DNA from: Udeniomyces pyricola
Lineage: Eukaryota; Basidiomycota; Tremellomycetes; Cystofilobasidiales; Mrakiaceae
Length of the DNA stretch: 64,000 nt
Assembly (NCBI GenBank): GCA_039545295.1
Contig: BCIK01000007.1
Coordinates: 174,892-238,891 of the forward strand
Direction of reading: 5' to 3'
Of this stretch, positions 24,015 to 36,400 are shown piece by piece. The translations under genes and the position numbers were made by a program. Below the pieces are notes generated by a model, which was not told the origin of the DNA, made no database searches, and saw only the letters and a program-made list of their open reading frames with translations. The first letter of the stretch is position 1. Every line of letters begins with the position of its first letter.

Positions 24015-24529
24015 GCGCTCAGCTCTCGACTCGACCGCTTGCTTCGATCATCGATCGAGCGTCAGTGCAGGAGTACCGGTTTCATTTTGACTCTTCTTGT
24101 TTCCTTTTTCATGTGCACTCGATCTCCATGACCGCTCCTCGGCCGTCAGACAGAGGCGTAGTTGTAACGTAGCAGTCAGCTGGCGAACATTCTTGTATGA
24201 TTTGTTTTACACCCCGACCCTTGTTCCCATCATGAAAATGACCTGTCGGCGAGGCCCCATGTCTTCCGTGTAATCAGTGACAACGAAAATCTTGCCGGCG
24301 GTATATCCCTACTGCATCGTTCGTCCCAGACCTACTAGAGAGCTGTCAGTAAGATCGAGATCATGTCATTCGATCATGACGCATGGCACTTCGTACTGAC
24401 GGATGGACCATGAACACAGCTTCATTACAGCACGATATCTTTGGATACAGTTTCGATGCCCGACCGGCTCCCAGTTCTAGTATCCTTCATCGATTAAAGC
24501 AGTCTGCAGTCGGGAGTCCTTAACCAGGT
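24015..24529. other. Convergent intergenic region
   Basis: This is a 515-base spacer between the stops of the Hsp12-like gene and TERT. I see no gene in it. Confidence 0.6.
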
Positions 24530-25209
24530 TCAAAACCGAACGCTTGCCATGCCTTCCCACCCTTCCTCCAAGACGCCTCCCCAAACGGATCGCATCGAGC
24601 CGGATGGCATCATCCCTTGGAGCGCATATTCTTTGGACAGAGCCTGAGCTTGCGAGGTCAGCGTTTGGAGAAGCGAGGTTCGACGGAAGAGAGTAGGTTT
24701 CTGGTTGAATACCCGGTGGAACGCAGAGTATGTTAGCCTGGAAAGAGGGAGTGACAGAGAAAAGAGATCAAGAATGAGAACGAAGCCGAACCGAACCGAA
24801 CGGATAAAGCAAATCGAAATGTGGTCAGACACAATCTCGTGACGAATTCTGAAAGGATATGGGGGCGTCAAGTCGGAAGAGAGGGGGGAGGGGGGATGTT
24901 TTATTCATCTATCTAGATTTACCAGGCTACAACTCGATTATCGATGTCCGCCCTCGCGCTGTACTTGAGCGCCGTTTCAGTTTGGACGCTGTTCTTGATG
25001 ACCTGAAAGGCGAAGCGACTGCATTCCACGATCGTTTCTGTACGTTTTTTTTTTTTTGGGAGGTGAGAAACCAAAGAGAAAAGAGGACAATTTCTTAGAT
25101 TAGGTCATGTAGGGAGAGAAGACGGTATACGTTTGGAAATTCGGTCGTTTTGGGTTTGGGTCCCATCCCAGGTTGATGAGATCCTCGCACGGATGGAAAA
25201 GAGGGGGAT

Positions 25210-25251
<42 letters not shown>

Positions 25252-28200
25252 GAAATTCTTACCGAAATAGAATGGCTCTCGATCGGTAGGGATCCCACCG
25301 GTCTCCAACTCGGCAATGTGATGGACCATTTTCATGGCGCACATGACGAGGTTTTGATAGATGTTGATGTAGACGACCCTTGGAGAGTTTAACGTCGTGT
25401 CGTTGAAGCAGACTGAGGCGCGTTGGAGAGCGAGATGCCTGGGAGTTGGAGATAGAAAGGTCGATTTGTTTAAAAGCAGCAAGGCATGACCCGTATGAAG
25501 CGTTAGACGAGAAAGTGAGCAATGTAAAGTAATCGAACACCGACCGGGTCAACGCATGGACCATATGCAGGCGAGAATCCAACAGAAGAATGAACACGAA
25601 ACGGCGAGGGACGAACATCAACGCCCGCTGTCGAACGCAACGACCGGGGTTCTTGCCGAGCTCGATGGTGAGGGAATTACGAAGGTCTAAATGAGGCACG
25701 TGCTGACGTAAGCAAAGATGACAGGACAACATGCGTGCAGCTCCATGACAAACAGATTGAATGCAACTTGCAACTCACGGCCGACGTTGCGAGTGTAGTC
25801 TCCTTGGATACTGAGCGAGCGCGTATTGATCAATCTGCCACACCACGGAAAGTCTTGAGCAATTGACCAATCCACACAAGGGGGGGGGGGGTGAATCGGA
25901 AAAAGTCAGCTGCAAGAGCTTAGGAATCGTTTTGCTGTTTTTTGTTGTACTTTTTTCTGGTTGCGTGGGCTAAGGGTCGATGCGGGCTTACCTCGAGCGC
26001 TCGTGACGGTTGGGGCATCTTCGTCGGCGATTTTGCACTCAAAGTTGACGAGCGTCTTCTCACGAGAGACAAAGCACCCATATTCGGGATGACCTAGCAA
26101 GGATGGCAAGAGAGAAGAAGAACAAGGGAACCGAGTCCAACGGAAATCGAATCAGCACACAGTCAGGCGATAGAAGGCTCAGGAAGGTTGTTATATTTCG
26201 GGGTGAAGGGAGGCAGGGATTTCGTTAAACGTACCGGCGTGCATAGAGCGGAGGAAGCGAGCTGCCTTGGCTTTATCCGTCGTCACCAGGAGGAAATCGT
26301 CAATCATCCGCACCAACATCTAATCAGTAAATGGAAGAAGAAGGAAAGGGTCAACCGAATCGAGAAGCCGTCCGATTGAACACGTTTTCGCAGAACTTCA
26401 GCTTTTTTGTTTTTGTCAAACTTCGACCAGCGAACTTCGCATGGTTACATTTTCTTCAGATGCAGACTAATCGAGACTTACGCAATCGGATGAATTGGTG
26501 AAGGCGAGATGTTCCTTTTCCATATCGGCGTAGAAGAAGCTGCACAAGTGGCTCGACACAATGGAACCTTGAGGAATCCCGCGAGCTTGACGATAGAAGT
26601 TTTGACCAATCTGAAGAGGAGAAAGGGAAAGAGGGGAAGCGTTGATGGCAACGTTTGCCGAAGGGTGCGATCAGTTCATTTCCCGGTCACTTGAAGATGA
26701 CAGGGAAGAGAAGAGGAAACAAAACTACACAAATAACAATAACAGAGAAGTGTGCGGACCTTGAGTAGATTGTTACTGATATGCTCTCGAAGGAGTCGAA
26801 GTGCATCTGCTTTGCTCAATATAGTATGGAAAGCCTGTCGAGAAAGAATGAAAAAAAGGGGAAAAGAAAAACATGAGTGATTGTTCGTTGCGCCAGAGAT
26901 AACAAGAACATGCAGGATGAAGCCCTTCCCCCCCCCCCCTCCCCCCCCAAAAAAAAGAAGACCATCAAACCTTGTCAGAGTAGATGGACTTTTTCGCCTG
27001 TTTTGCGACGTCATCAACCAATTCGGGGAAGGTTGGCTCGTCGTCTGCAACGAAGAAGAAAAAAAAACGAGCAAGGTTCTTATTGCAGACATGTGGATAT
27101 AGACACTTGGGGAAGGAAGAAGAATGTGAGACCAAACGCACTGTCATGAAAGGCTTGCATGATGAATCGTCGAATGAAGCGGTCGTCCGACATTTTCGCC
27201 CGAGAGTACCGCATGATGTTGTAAGCCTCATCCTGAGCAGACCAAGCAAAGCGTGCGGTTAGTCTGATCAGCTCAAAATTTCCTGAGAAGAACGCGTAGA
27301 GATGCGATGATGTTTTTTAAGTATGATCCGAACCTCATCGAGCAACTTGGTCAGGATCTTGGACAGCTTCTTCTGGTCAATCGTGTCGTAGCACGAACGA
27401 ACGTCGACTTTGACGAAAAAGAAAGGGGGACTAAAACAACACCAAGGACACGCCTACAGATAAATCAGCGGCAGTGTCACAAGAGATGACCAAGGTCATC
27501 AGAGAGGTTGATCGTGTGTGGCAACGGACTGACGGGTTGGCTGGATCGACGATGCATCGCGCTTTGAACTCTTTGAGTTTGGGATAGATATCGTCGGGAC
27601 TGAGAATAGAAGATCCAAAGCTGGCTGGGTCTGTGATCTATGAAGAAAGCAAGAAAGCCCGTTGTTCGAGTCGATCAGTCGGCAGCCAAAGGAGAAGATT
27701 CAGTCGAACAAATTAAGGAAACCCCAACCTACTTTCTTCATGACGAGCACTTCAAAAACCTCTCGTAGTGTGGAGTTGATGCTTTTGACGACGGGCGGCT
27801 GCGCGTTCTTGCCAAAGTTGCCCCTCCATCCGCCACTGCCGAGCTCGATGGCTTTGGGCATTCTTTTGAGGTTGACGATGGGACGAACGCCAGTCTCTTT
27901 CGGGAGGAGGCGGACATATGAGTGGCCGAGGCGCCGACGCAATCCATCATGGTAAAGAAGATCATCCTAGGTTGGATATGCCAGTCGAATGGTACGTCAG
28001 ATAGAAGTAGGGGAGAGAGGGGGGAGGGGCACCAGTAGCGTCTAGTGACCATCAAAGCAAGAAACATACCCCGGTGATCTTGGTATACACTGTCGACTGC
28101 AACTGAAGCAAGACTGGACGGCACAGGACGTCCCAATCATCTTGACGAAAGTATAGGACCTGTTGCTTATATGCCCCCGACTCTGTGATGTAGAACGTCG

Positions 28201-30878
28201 TCTGCAAGGGTCAAGTGGGAGGGAAAAGTCAGGGAAAGGTCAGTTAAAATTCATCCGTCTCCCTTTCCAGCTATCGTGGACCAACAAACGAATGCGTACG
28301 TACCCTCAAAAGCGGAATGAGCACATCTTCAAATAACCACCATATGAACTCCTCAACCAGCTCCTTCCTCTTTTTTGCGTCTCCAGCCGAGACTCTGTCG
28401 CCCGGAATAAAATTGTCCGGTTCCAGCCACCGACACGCCTTGACACTGAAGCCCTGCATCACGGTGTGCAAAGTAAGCGTTTCCAGCCGACGTTGCCGAA
28501 CAAACGTGTCTACATCTAAGAGAGACCCTCAAGAACCGAAAGTCAGTAGGTCCCCCCATCAAAGGAAACGATTCGTAGGTGCTTCAGACTCACGATCGAG
28601 AATGAGAGTGCGGTTCGGGACGCTACCGAACAACTCTAGCGGTACGATCTGCTTGATGATCGCCTTGACGAACTGTCCAACCTGCAAAGATGAACCAAAA
28701 GTGACATGTTTAGTGTCGACCGTCACGATTGCGATTGACTTTGGAGGCAGAGCAGTATACAACAAAACTTAACGAACTTGTCTATGCGATTGGGTAAAAT
28801 CAGCAAACTTTCGCTTCTTTTGCGTTTCTTGAGCAGCTTGCTCGGCACCATGCGGGAACACCATGCTTCCGTGGCTAACGTCGAGAGACGGAAGACCTGG
28901 TTGTGTATATACTGCGCAAGTGGTCGACGTTGGGTCGGGTACCTGTGAGCGAACAGGCTTTTGAGAGTAGAGGGGCGGTTGAGATACAAATTCCTGGGCA
29001 AGGAAAATCGTTCTCGAGGTAAATTTGTATGATGCAACGGAATGGACGAAGTATCGAGGGATTAACTTGCTTACGACGGGTATGGCTGGAGTAGCCTCAG
29101 TGCTTGATCCGGATGATTTGAACGGCGGGTCCGATGCTTTCGCCTATTTGAAACAGATACACAAGAAGCTTGTCGAATCAGCATCCGCCTGATTGCTATG
29201 GAGAGATACAATTGCTTGATTTTTTACTCACTTTGGCAGGACACCAGACACCTCTGACGCGCCAAAAATCGCATTGGGCGACGTTTCGTGCCATCTGTTC
29301 CATCAATCGGCGCAGTTCTCTGCCTTTCATCCGACCCTTGGGCGTTTTGAAGCTTCCGCCTCGCTCCTTACGCAGTTCTGCAATGGCCTCATCGATGGTG
29401 GGCGGTGAGGGTGACCGGTTAAAGGGACTCGAGGAAAGAGTTTTTGTGACGAAGGCAGATGGCAAAGAGAATTGACGAGGAAACACGTGCATCAAGAGGG
29501 TTTGGAGAGATGCAGGAGACAGCGCGGTAGTGGATGTATCGAAGCATGTGGAGATACGAGAGAGGATGTCTGATGCGATCGGAACGAGCCCGAACAGCCT
29601 GTTTAGCATACTTCCAGCTTATAATTTCTATCAAGCTGAAGACACGTACGGGTTTGTGGCAGGCCGACGACGAAAAGCTTTTGAGGCTCTCGGCTATAGG
29701 CATCCTTGCGGTCCGGACGGCCATACAAGATGGTACTGCGAGAGAACCGGAGCTCGACTGGTGATTTACTGCGTCAACACACGGAACGTCAATCCGAATA
29801 TGTCAGGAGCTACACAACAATTCACGCGAGGCATCTGAGACTGTTGACTCTACCTTGGTGGATGAGGTATGGTCTCACTAATGACGTTGCTAGGACCAGC
29901 CATGTCTACATCTGTCAGAACGGGTACAGCCTCGGTAGGTGCCGCAGCAGATGACTCGGTTTGTCCTGTAAGGTCTTGCTTGACACAGAGCATTCGTCGC
30001 TTTGTGTTCTTCCTCTTTCGCTTGGTGCTGTGGGGCGTGCTCATGTCTCCGTCTTGTAGATCGTTCATCTCGAATGCTTTGCGCTTGACCAGAGGCCGTT
30101 TACGGACGATAGGAGTAAGGTCAACGATAGGTTTGCCAGTAATTTGGGACCGACAGTCATTCGGTAAGAGGAGAAAGATAGAGGTGGCGGTAAGGAGATG
30201 GAGAAAGGCGTCGGATCCAATACTGAAATGAGGTATAGATCAACAAAGCATTTTGGAGGAATGAGCATCAAAATAGAGGACGATAGCCCAATGCTATGTG
30301 AGAGACGATCAGATGACGCTGATCCCGAGCTAGAGTAGGCATACCGAGATGCTAATAGCTTCCACTCGGCCGCATGTAGGACGTTGTGATTTGTGTTGAC
30401 GAACTTTGGCGAGATGCCGGGTCGGTCTGGGTTGTGAGCGACGCCATGAGCCGAGGTGGCAAAGCCATTGGTGAGTTGGTTAGCAGGTCTTCCTCGAGTC
30501 GACGCAAAGATAGCGACCACGGCCAAGTTGATGATCTACCGTCAGCCACAGAAGCGATCGCAATGTTGGAGCGGGCACGATGAGCAGTGAGTATGTTGAG
30601 GCACAGTCGACAGAGTACAAGGGAGCCCTGGGACGAACCTGGCTCATCTTGAGGTCGAGGGGTTGTATCTCATCGTGCCAGCTCTTTGGCTCATAGTTGG
30701 CGTCAGTACAGACGGCGGTGTGGGTGAGGAGATGGATGTAGGAGTGTGAGTCGCCGTGTCGGAGGAGATGAGGGTCGAAAGTGAAGAGGGTGCCAAGAAA
30801 GTCGGCGAGGTTCCGCTGGACGGGGTACAAGGCAGCGAGCGTGGGGTTGAGGGTGAAGGTGGCAGAGTTGTGGGTCAT
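24530..30878 (-). CDS. TERT: Telomerase reverse transcriptase
   Basis: This is the catalytic subunit of telomerase, which copies its RNA template onto chromosome ends. All domains are recognisable. Exon 1 (30878-30639, 80 aa) and exon 2 (30535-30345) give the TEN domain with NHNVLHAAEWKLLASR, continuing as IGSDAFLHLLTATSIFLLLP and QITGKPIV after a splice. The RNA-binding domain has HVFPRQFSLPSAF (about 29470), MKGRELRRLMEQM (about 29320) and the CP/QFP region VPLELFGSVPNR (about 28620). The T motif TFYITESGAYKQQ lies near 28185. The RT motifs are 1/2 (YVRLLPKETGVRPIVNLKRM, about 27900), A (VKVDVRSCYDTIDQ, about 27400), B' (YRQARGIPQGSIVSS, about 26580) and C (MLVRMIDDFLLVTT, about 26310). The metal-binding Asp residues of A and C are all present. 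The C-terminal extension ends GWEGMASVRF at 24530. The start at 30878 is the ATG before the conserved LYPVQRNLADFLG; an open frame continues upstream. One intron holds a 40-nt homopolymer. Confidence 0.95.
25211..25250. repeat. Poly-A/T tract, 40 nt, in a TERT intron
   Basis: Forty consecutive A on the plus strand (U in the TERT pre-mRNA) begin about 12 bases after a GTAAGA donor. The tract is intronic. Confidence 0.9.
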
Positions 30879-31197
30879 GGCATGATGGAGTGGGGAACAA
30901 GTAGTGAGGATGAAGAGGAGATGAAAGGGTGATTGGACTGTATGCTGGAGTAATGGATAGGGGAGGTGACTCGGGGGTGGGCAAGGTGTGTGTACGGATC
31001 TAAGACAGGGAAACCCTTCGCACACGGCCGAAGAAGATCAAGTCGGTCGATCACCCTGAATGACTTGCAACGATCCCACGATCTTATAAGTAGTTATCTT
31101 ACACCGCCGGCTTACGTATTCCATCAATCCACTTCTGCTGCTGCTCATCCCCATCCACCACCATCCACACATATCGTCCCACCAGCTTTCTCCCTTC
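30879..31197. promoter_or_regulatory. Bidirectional promoter region, TERT / NR kinase
   Basis: These 319 bases separate divergent starts. No TATA box is evident. Confidence 0.5.
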
Positions 31198-32899
31198 ATG
31201 TCACCTCCCTCGGATCGTGTCATTCTCATCGGCGTTGGGTCCGTCGTCTCATCGCCAACTCATGCTCCTCTTGCCCCCTATAGTCTGCAGTAGATGTCCC
31301 CATACTCATGTGATGTCTACCTTGACACGCCTTGATCACAACCCTTTCTACGTGTACACTCTTTCATCTGCAGAGGTGCAAGCAATAGTGGCAAGACCAC
31401 ACTCGCCAAGCATCTCAATGCTAGGCTCAAGCACTCAACCATCATCCACCTGGACGACTTTGCTCCGGTCCGTCCACGTCCTGCGCGTCGTCAGATTCAA
31501 GTGAACCATCGCTTCAATCGAGCCACATGGATTGACATGACTCCTTTGTACCTCTCGTCCTTCAACAACAGCCAATGGAGCAAATCCCTTACTCTCCAAT
31601 CTATCCGGACCTTCAAGATTGGGACACCCCAGAGACAGCCATCGATTGGCCTCGTCTGCGAGAGACGCTCACCTTCTTCAAATCCTCCGGCCAACTCCCA
31701 CCGTACCACACGTCTCACGATCACCTCAACACCCTTCCCGGAGTTTCGATACCACAGGAAGCGGAGCAAGAGGTAGAACAACTCGTCCAGACCATCGAAC
31801 AAGCGACTCGGCGTGAAGACGGGACAACCACACGCTTCGGTATCCTCGATGGTTTCCTCAACTACTGGGATCCGGTGCGCCTTGATCTTTCATACATCAT
31901 TCGAGTCGTACTGGGAAGATGAGGGCAAAATGCTGAATAAGAGCTAACTGCACTTTCCTGTATATTTCTTGATCTCCTCGCATTTAAACAGGAGGTGACT
32001 GAACTCATTGACGTTCGAATTTTCCTTCGCGTCCCCTACGCCAAGCTCAAGGCGAGACGAGAAGCTCGATCAACCTACGTGACTCAAAGTAAGCCCCAAG
32101 GCATCAGTCGTTTCTTCAAAAAGAAGATACGCGGTATAACTTGAGCTGAGCTTCTTACACCTCGCTTGTCCCCCCCCCCCCCACCTTTCCCCTTCTCCTT
32201 ACCCTGTTTGGTTTGATTCTCTGTCTCCGTACCTTGTCTTGGATAAAACTCTCCCTCCTCCCTCGTTGCTTGATATGAGCACAATCAACTGCCGCAGCGG
32301 GAGAAGTCTGGACTGATCCTCCAAACTAGTACGTCTCAAGGGATCCATGCCGAATCGTTCATCCAGCAGCTAATTCGGTCAGCTAACTGACGACGTCTCT
32401 TTCTACTTTCGTTCGACTTTCCCTTACTCCTGTGTCTCCTGTCTTGCTTTTCTCTGCTTTTTTGTTTTATCTTCAACACTTGTTCAGCTTCGATCAGATC
32501 GTCTACGTATGTACCCATCCACAACAGCACGAATCCTCCCCTCCCTCCCCGGCCGCATCTCTTCCGACCCGCTAATCTTCACCTTTCTTTTCGTTTCATT
32601 GTCATTATTATCTTTACCATGCCTTCTTTTCTCTCCCTATCCACTTTTCAAAGCCGGCGTACGTCCTCGCCCACGCTTCCATCTTCACCCACCCACCGAC
32701 CCTTCCGATGGACCTCAGTCCCGACGGGACGAGTCCCTCCTCACGCGTGGAATCGTCCGAGCCCATCGAAGCATGGACCCGACCCCGTCGACGAGGCGGA
32801 AAGGGACTCATCGTGCTCGTGCCCGAGGAAGGCGAGGGTGGTATGGGCGCGTGCTTGGTCGAGGCGGTCAAGTCCTTGGATCAGTATCTTAAGGAGTGA
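31198..32899 (+). CDS. NRK1: Nicotinamide riboside kinase
   Basis: This is an ATP-dependent kinase that converts nicotinamide riboside to NMN in NAD+ salvage. The 276-aa model has seven exons: 31198-31238, 31374-31467, 31572-31874, 31992-32088, 32298-32328, 32488-32506 and 32654-32899. The P-loop GGASNSGKTT (residues 14-23) is followed by IIHLDDFAPP, DWDTPETAIDWPRL, the FGILDGFLNYWDP strand, and RIFLRVPYAKLKARREARS with YVTQTGEVWTDPPNYFDQIV. All match the uridine kinase-like NRK family in order. Exon 6 is only 19 nt. The C-terminal KGLIVLVPEEGEGGMG... segment is less conserved. A uridine kinase is the alternative; the PPNYFDQIV and DWDTPEAIDW blocks favour NRK. The gene is divergent from TERT. 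Confidence 0.92.
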
Positions 32900-33414
32900 A
32901 CCTAAAAGAAAAGAGAGAGAGGAAGGGAGGGGGGGAGGGGGGAACTAGCTAGTACTAAGCGATGGGAGAAGAGGAATGTTTGGAAAAGGAAGTACGAGTG
33001 AGGATTCGTCGTGATCATTAGAACGTGCGTGCGGGCGTATATGTGTGTGTATAAGTGTATGTGTGAGTGTGTGTAGAGAGATGATGATGATGATGATGTA
33101 GTGAAATAGAGAGAGACCATGGAAATCTATATGTGGACACAGACATAAAAAAGAGAAGAAGGGATAAGATGATCTGATGAAGTGAGAGGAAGGAGGAAAG
33201 AAGAGGGAACGATGGAGAAGAAGAAACCCGGAGATAAAGAACTTGAAGAAAGAGAGATAAAAATAACCCATACAAAGAAGGAATTCTATGGAAAAGAAGC
33301 GAAAGATAAATCCCGAAAAAGAAAGAGAGGGAAAGCGAGAGAAAGCAAAGAAGGACCCAAAAGGACCGGTAAGAAACTAAACGAAAATGTAGATGTGTAT
33401 GGCTTGATCGATAG
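32900..33414. other. Convergent intergenic region with simple repeats
   Basis: This 515-base spacer between the stops of the NR kinase and GT90 genes is purine-rich on the plus strand. It has short GT- and GAT-rich microsatellites (about 33035-33100). I see no coding feature in it. Confidence 0.6.
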
Positions 33415-36400
33415 CTATTCCAGGATGAAGTCGGCTTGAGAAGGATCTTCGTTCAACAGCCGGGCCCATTCGAGATACAGACGGAACATGTACGCCGTCT
33501 TGATTGATTGAATGATTGGGTGGTCGATTTCGGCAAGATTGTCCACACCGCGCAGTACAAGAGAGAGGACGACAGACATGTTCGAACGGACCGAAGCAAC
33601 GAAGGGGAATGGGGAGGAGGAGGGGGGATAAAGAACACGAAAAGTGTGTGAGAACCGAAGGAAAAAGAGCAAGAAGAAAAGAAGAAGAAAAAACGTAATC
33701 AGCGATGTGTCCAGGGGGGAAAAGTACGAAAGGGAGATGCGAGTCAGAAACCCTTGAGAAAGCCGTGGTCTGTCTCGAAACCGAGAGAGCCAGACCAAGG
33801 GCGACAAAGAAAAAGAGGGAAGAACGTCCGCACCATATCGACTTTCCGCCAATGATCAAAGCTCCACAACCTTCCGGCCTCTGCAATCGCTCGACCCATC
33901 GAGTCTTCCCCCATCGACGCTCGACCGTCGCCTTGGAAGAACGACGTGAGGTCGTAGAGCTCTTCGTAGTCCACTTTGAGAGGGACGTAATGAACGTAAG
34001 GTTGGATCCGATCGTTCCACCCTGAGACGTTAGGATGGCCGTTTGACCACATTAGGATTGATAGAGGGAGGAGAGAGGGAGGGTAGGATGGAGAGAAAGA
34101 ATGAATAGGGAAAGAGAATCGTAAGTGATTGGTAGATTTTGGATATGGCGAAAGAGGCGGCGAGAGGCAAGAAGCGGAACGTACACTCCGGGAAGATAGT
34201 CCTGGAGACAGATGAAAAAAGTAACGGCGAGAAAAAAAATCACAGAAACAAAAGCGCGTAAGTTGTTATTCGGAGGACCGATTAATCGTCGCGGATACCC
34301 GAGCCCTTCTTCCCTCTCTCTGTCCCCCCCCCCCCCTTCTCTTCCTTTTCCCTGCGGAAAAGAATCAGGTGATCTCATGCAACACATCGCGGAGAAAGAG
34401 CCCCGTTACGCTTATCATCAGCGGCGTCAGTTCGACGTACGATTTGATAATCATCGAGTTGGCGTGAAGCAGCCGAAGCAGCCTCGCCGACCACGCGTTC
34501 CCATCGACATCTAAGATATATTTACTGTCGGTCCCCCAACCCAATCGGTGATAGGTAACGCGTCAGAGTTGTATTCAAATCACCCAGCTCAGAAAAGAAA
34601 AGAAAGAAAGAGATAGAGAGAAAATGATTGTGAGGGACGCACTAATGGTTCTCCTCTGTATGGTTGAAAGCGGGTGTAGGGTCCAAGGAACGCGTCAGGT
34701 TCAGCGGACCAAGCTACAGTATATACCAAGAGGGGAAGGGAGAGGGGGAGAATGATAGGATACGTACCCGAGAAAGTCTTGACAGGCAGGTACTGAAGTT
34801 CCCGAGTAATGTCGTCGCCTAAAAAGCAAAGGTAAGCCGTGGTACACGCTTTCAATCAAAATCTGCGTATCTTCCTCTCTCTCATTGATGACCTTCGCAA
34901 GAAGGAGCAAAAAAAAAGGAGAGGAGCGCTTCACGTACACGTTCCGTCGGCCTCATCGCATTGGATGGGATCGTAAGCCAAGCCGATATCGAGTAAACGC
35001 TTGTTGAGCTCGCCTTGGTCCAGAGGCAAGACGACATCGCTAAGTTTCCATCCCCTATCCAGCACGTCAGATGGCATACCTTCCTCATGCCTTTCTCCCC
35101 CCTCATTCCGCTTCTTCAGAAGCTCGGGCGAGACTTCGTCGTCAGAGGGGGTAGCGTCAGTTTGCGCAGGTTGGACATCCGCCGCCATGGCGGACGCAAT
35201 GATCCGAGGTGGAGGGATGATGTCGATGGTGTTGTTGCGCTCATACGAGCTGAAGTAGGCGAGTCGGGCTCGATGGGACGAACGCCAAGGCGTCTTTTTG
35301 GAGTACGCCATACTATGATCAAGAGATGGAAGAAGGAGGATGAAGTGTATCGGGGGGAAGGGGGTGGAGAGGAGGAGCGGAGAATTGACGTTATGAACAT
35401 CGGCTCGCCGATCAGTACAACGCACGCCAATTCAGAAGCTCGTTGTTTTCCCAACTCACCCAGTATTTCGACCACGCTATATCCAGACGAACAAAAAAAG
35501 TACACAACAAAAAGGATATGACCAACCGGAATGAAAAGGTAGCGAGAAGATTAGTCCAAAGACCGTTCGTTGGAAACAACAAACAGAAGCAGAAGAAGGT
35601 TGGATGTCGGGAGTTTTTTTTTTTTTTTTTTGAAAGGGGTGGATCCTAACGAAAACGACTAACCCAAAAAAGTCGGGTGTTTGCCTTTTCGTTCCAGTGC
35701 ATCGCACCGATCGGAGGTCCCCACTGTTCGACCGGAATGACGGTGATATCACTAAGGAACCGAGAAGAGGCCAAAAACAAGGGGGGGGGAAGAGGGAAGA
35801 GGGAAGAGGGAAGAGGGAAGAGGGAAGAGGGAAGAGGAACGTTCAGCCATTGTTCTCGTGCACGAGACATCAAGTTTTCAATAAGCCGACCTAAGGAAGA
35901 ACCAGATCGGTCACGTCGATCGAATCATTACGTACGAATGCAAATGAGTTTTGCTCAGCGAAAAGATGGGCATGAGCGTTCCACTCGGCATCGGCCGAGT
36001 GCCTGCCGTTGCGCCATGAAGATCGACGCTTTCCGGATGCTGACAAACGTCCATCACCTCAACGTGCGACGCGACAAACGCTTTAGCCTTGCCAGGGAAC
36101 GCAAGAGCCGGATGGACCAACGCAGATGGGTGATGCACGGGATAATCAAGATGGGGTTGCGTAGGGTCGTGTTCGGGAAGTGGGGCGTGGATGGATGCGT
36201 TCAGCGATCTCTGATGCAATGGGCTTGAAGGTGGGCAGGCGGCACCCCAACCTCGAAAGGCTCGATCTGCCTTGTCATTCTCTTCATCCCAGTCTGCTCG
36301 AGCCAAAGTTGTTTTTCGAGAAGAGTCAACAATCGCAAGTGGAGATATGACGCGATGAGAGAGCGCAAGGGCTACCAAATCGATCGTCCGAACTCACATT

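Noticed and set aside
35787..35835. CRISPR-like regular repeat
   Set aside because: The units are 7 nt with no spacers. It is an ordinary minisatellite in a eukaryotic intron.
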